Assembly (NCBI RefSeq): GCF_002420705.1
Contig: NZ_DIIM01000004.1
Coordinates: forward strand, 1-64,000
DNA: 64,000 bases
Reading direction: 5' to 3'
DNA from: Sphingobacterium sp. UBA5670
Lineage (GTDB): Bacteria; Bacteroidota; Bacteroidia; Sphingobacteriales; Sphingobacteriaceae
A program made the position numbers and the translations under genes. Within the stretch, counting starts at the first letter, position 1. Each line of letters opens with the position of its first letter. This document shows, in pieces, positions 61,663 to 64,000 of the stretch. The notes beneath the pieces were generated by a model. That model worked only from the letters and a program-made list of their open reading frames with translations, had not been told where the DNA came from and did no database searches.

Positions 61663-61901
61663 GCTTTTGTATATTTTGGCAATAACCGAATATACTGATA
61701 AATACCCGATCATACACTATTAAGCTCCTCCAAAAACTATAAATCTATCTCCCCGCTGATTTTCTAAAGCAAGTTAAAAGATTCCTTTATAGAACTTTTC
61801 TTCCCACAAAAAAATAGAGGATCATAGTTTATTTTAAACTGGCATCATATGCTAAATATAATTAATAAAAATATTTTGATAGAATTGGTTAGAGCATGAA
61901 A

Positions 61902-62279
61902 TTATTGTGGAGGTTCCTTGTTAATTATTCGATCAATATTTAATTTAATATCATCGAGATCAAAAGGTTTGGCAATAAAACCATCTGCTCCCATAGCACT
62001 GGCTACTGCTGCACCATCCACGCTAGCGGAAAGCACAATGATGGGTAAAGCGCTCAGCATATCGCTTTCGCGGATAATTCTTATCGCCTGATCTCCGGAA
62101 AGCAAAGGCATCCACAGATCGAGAAGCAGTAAGTCGGGCGAATGAAGTGTTATCTGCTCAACGAGCTTAATACTATTAGCTACAGTAAAAACAACGTACC
62201 CCTCTAATTCTAAATATAGTTCGAGCACTTCAAGTATTCCCTCATCGTCGTCACAAATCATTATTCGTTTAGTCTCCAT
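61902..62279 (-). CDS. Stand-alone response regulator (CheY-like receiver)
   Basis: 125 residues from the ATG at 62279, which gives the standard receiver start METKRIMICDDDEG; the frame open upstream overlaps the kinase and has no support. Acidic residues D10-D12, phospho-acceptor D54 in LLLLDLWMP, S84 and K104 in FIAKPFD are all present. No output domain follows, so it acts through protein contacts or as a phosphate sink or relay. It overlaps the LOV kinase gene by 11 bases and is its likely partner. Confidence 0.92.
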   Translation of the reverse strand: METKRIMICDDDEGILEVLELYLELEGYVVFTVANSIKLVEQITLHSPDLLLLDLWMPLLSGDQAIRIIRESDMLSALPIIVLSASVDGAAVASAMGADGFIAKPFDLDDIKLNIDRIINKEPPQ

Positions 62280-63834
62280 GTATTTCATTTTTTTGCATAA
62301 TAGGTAATGTAAAATTGAATGTAGCACCTTCACCGACCTCACTTTCCACCCATAAGGTGCCTTGATGATTGCTAATAATCTCGTGGGATACGTAAAGACC
62401 GATGCCCAAGCCTGGAAATTTCTTCTGTATATGACTTGCTCTATAAAATCGTTCAAAAATTTTCTGTTTATCGTGGTAGTTGATGCCCATACCGTAGTCC
62501 CGTATGGATACCTTTACAAAGTTGGCCACTATGCTGATGCTCACTTCGACTTTATTATGCTCGGGTGAGTACTTGATCGCATTGGATAATAAATTATTGA
62601 CAACCTGAATAATTTGTGCTTCGTCACCTTCAACAATTGCTTCGCTGCTTCCTATTAGGCATATGTTATGATCCGGAGTAGCATAGCTGATACTTTCGAT
62701 GGCTTCCCGTATCACTCTGTCTATATCAATTGGTTCCATATGAAGTTCAATATTGCCAGACTGAATTTTGGACGTATCTAATAATCGTGTAATCAAAAGA
62801 TTAAGACGATCGATGTAAGAAGACATTTTATCTAGTGTGCTAACAAACTTTGTATTGTGGTGTTCCGTACCGATTCGCTGTAAAATCTGCACAAGCCCTT
62901 TGATCGTCGTAAGTGGTGTTTTCAATTCATGACTCGCTATTGATAAGAAGTCGTCCTTCCTTCTATCTAACTCTTTTTTTTCCGTAATGTCTTCGATGGC
63001 GATGAGTATACGGTCTTTATAATGTCCTTCAAATTCTATACGGTAAGCATTGAGTAGCATAACTTTCCGGCCAATATGTGGAAACACATGATCTACTTCA
63101 TAATCCACAACAGGGTTATTTGTCGGAAGTATGTCCGTCAGAAGCTCTCTAAGCGTAGCAATATCCCATTGATGATTTCCTAATTCAAAGAGGGGTGTTC
63201 CAACAGTTTCTTCGGAAGACACTTTAAAAGAATTAAGAAAATGTTTATTTGCACTCAATACAATATAATTGGCATCTAGTACAACAAGGCTTTCTCTTAC
63301 AGTTTCAATTATACTCGATAGGAACACTTCTTTGTCTCGCAGCTCTTTGGTACGCTGCTGTATTTTTAATTCTACAGAGTTTTTTTCTTCCCGAAGTTCG
63401 TGCTCCGACTTCTTACGTGCAGAAATATCATTCTGAACCCCAATAAAATGTGTCACAAAACCCTCATCATTTTTTACTGGAGAGATAAAGAGTTCATTCC
63501 AAAAAAAAGTACCATCTTTTCGGTAGTTACGAATTTCTATCTTGCATTCCTCTCCACGAGAAATGCTTTCCTTCAACAATTGGCGTTCAGGCTGAGAACG
63601 ATCTTGCCCTTGTAAAAAACGGCAATTATGGCCAATAATCTCATTGTGCGAATAGCCACTAATTGTTTCGAACGCTTTGTTACAATAAATAATAGGGTTG
63701 TCAAATTGTGTATTGTCAGTGATAATAATACCTGAATAAGCAGAATTTAATGCTTTGAGATACAGATCAAGGTCATTGCTTTTACGATGGAGGTATTGCT
63801 TTAACTGCGCTATATTTGAATCGTTTTTTGTCAT
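62269..63834 (-). CDS. LOV-domain sensor histidine kinase (blue-light type)
   Basis: 521 residues from the ATG at 63834; the frame open from 63852 would need a GTG. N-terminal LOV domain (about 30-140) with the flavin motif GHNCRFLQG: photoactive cysteine C71, R72 and Q75, plus N103, N113 and Q134, the same offsets from the cysteine as in Bacillus YtvA. A second PAS domain follows (about 170-280), then the dimerisation/phospho-acceptor helix with H302 in SIASHELKTPL, and an ATPase domain with N, G1 (D-Y-G-M-G) and G2 motifs (GLGIGLYVS). So it should bind FMN, form a cysteine adduct in blue light and change kinase activity. Upstream lies 63835-64000 with no clear promoter. Confidence 0.88.
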   Translation of the reverse strand: MTKNDSNIAQLKQYLHRKSNDLDLYLKALNSAYSGIIITDNTQFDNPIIYCNKAFETISGYSHNEIIGHNCRFLQGQDRSQPERQLLKESISRGEECKIEIRNYRKDGTFFWNELFISPVKNDEGFVTHFIGVQNDISARKKSEHELREEKNSVELKIQQRTKELRDKEVFLSSIIETVRESLVVLDANYIVLSANKHFLNSFKVSSEETVGTPLFELGNHQWDIATLRELLTDILPTNNPVVDYEVDHVFPHIGRKVMLLNAYRIEFEGHYKDRILIAIEDITEKKELDRRKDDFLSIASHELKTPLTTIKGLVQILQRIGTEHHNTKFVSTLDKMSSYIDRLNLLITRLLDTSKIQSGNIELHMEPIDIDRVIREAIESISYATPDHNICLIGSSEAIVEGDEAQIIQVVNNLLSNAIKYSPEHNKVEVSISIVANFVKVSIRDYGMGINYHDKQKIFERFYRASHIQKKFPGLGIGLYVSHEIISNHQGTLWVESEVGEGATFNFTLPIMQKNEIHGD

Positions 63835-64000
63835 ATTGAAGTGATATATCACATTTTAGTATTCTACAAAGTAATTTTTAATTTATAGATGAAATACAAA
63901 TTATATGCCTTTAATGCCTCTACCCGTATAAATAGCGGATAATTCAAGTATTTATCCAAATTATTGAAGCAATAGGGGGAAGGCTGGATTGCAAAATAAA

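Noticed and set aside
62269..63834. Reading the kinase's first domain as an ordinary PAS
   Set aside because: The cysteine, arginine, glutamine and asparagine positions all match LOV and differ from generic PAS.
1..64000. tRNA, rRNA, CRISPR array, insertion sequence, prophage or integrative element
   Set aside because: No cloverleaf with CCA-type acceptor, no regular spaced repeats, no transposase, integrase or recombinase protein, and no terminal repeats were found.

Overview
The window looks like a chromosomal segment of a Bacteroidota bacterium, most likely a Sphingobacterium or another Sphingobacteriaceae member. This is inferred from the AT-rich base composition, a SusC/SusD pair, a GLPGLI-family protein, many lipoproteins and TonB-linked outer-membrane proteins, Porin_O_P, LytTR regulation, and promoter-like TAnnTTTG elements. 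I see no tRNA or rRNA gene, CRISPR array, integrase, transposase or phage gene.

Layout. 1-5.2 kb: the 3' end of a TolC-type gene, a Bax-inhibitor-like membrane protein, then a reverse-strand set (SRPBCC, AhpD-like, VOC, glutaminase, secreted glycoside-hydrolase-like protein). 5.5-11.5 kb: one forward operon of outer-membrane porin, DASS dicarboxylate transporter and a complete succinate dehydrogenase/fumarate reductase (cytochrome b, flavoprotein, iron-sulfur protein). 11.7-18.4 kb: a deacetylase lipoprotein and a SusC/SusD pair. 18.5-20.5 kb: an Fsr-type MFS exporter and a GntR/FadR regulator that share a 13-bp operator-like sequence. 20.7-24.6 kb: small secreted protein, GLPGLI protein and TonB-receptor-like barrel. 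25-30 kb: serine hydrolase, small acidic protein, Na+/H+ antiporter, DUF218 protein. 30.3-37 kb: Lrp regulator facing a five-gene operon (ethanolamine-type permease, glutamine-synthetase-like ligase, iron alcohol dehydrogenase, PuuD-like hydrolase, aldehyde dehydrogenase). 37-41 kb: small unknowns, DUF3267 peptidase, methyltransferase, Nudix, and a frameshifted HAD hydrolase. 41-46 kb: amidohydrolase and two unknown lipoproteins followed by an unknown membrane protein. 46-54 kb: LytS/LytTR two-component pair, then a reverse-strand cluster (epoxide hydrolases, di-haem P460 protein, lipoprotein) with a frameshifted DoxX and a truncated DUF1223 gene, headed by an AraC regulator. 54-64 kb: an unknown secreted protein, a large secreted glycosidase-like protein, SDR, two GNATs, DUF6090-like, DUF72, and a LOV-domain histidine kinase with a stand-alone receiver.

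The most interesting system is at 30.3-37 kb. Its gene set fits a cobalamin-independent route that takes up ethanolamine (or a similar amino alcohol), joins it to glutamate, oxidises the alcohol to aldehyde and acid, and hydrolyses gamma-glutamylglycine to glutamate and glycine, parallel to the Puu putrescine pathway. Second is the LOV kinase, which keeps every hallmark flavin-binding residue. Third is the pairing of dicarboxylate import genes with respiratory complex II subunits. Three genes appear damaged (HAD, DoxX, DUF1223), each with a recognisable lesion.
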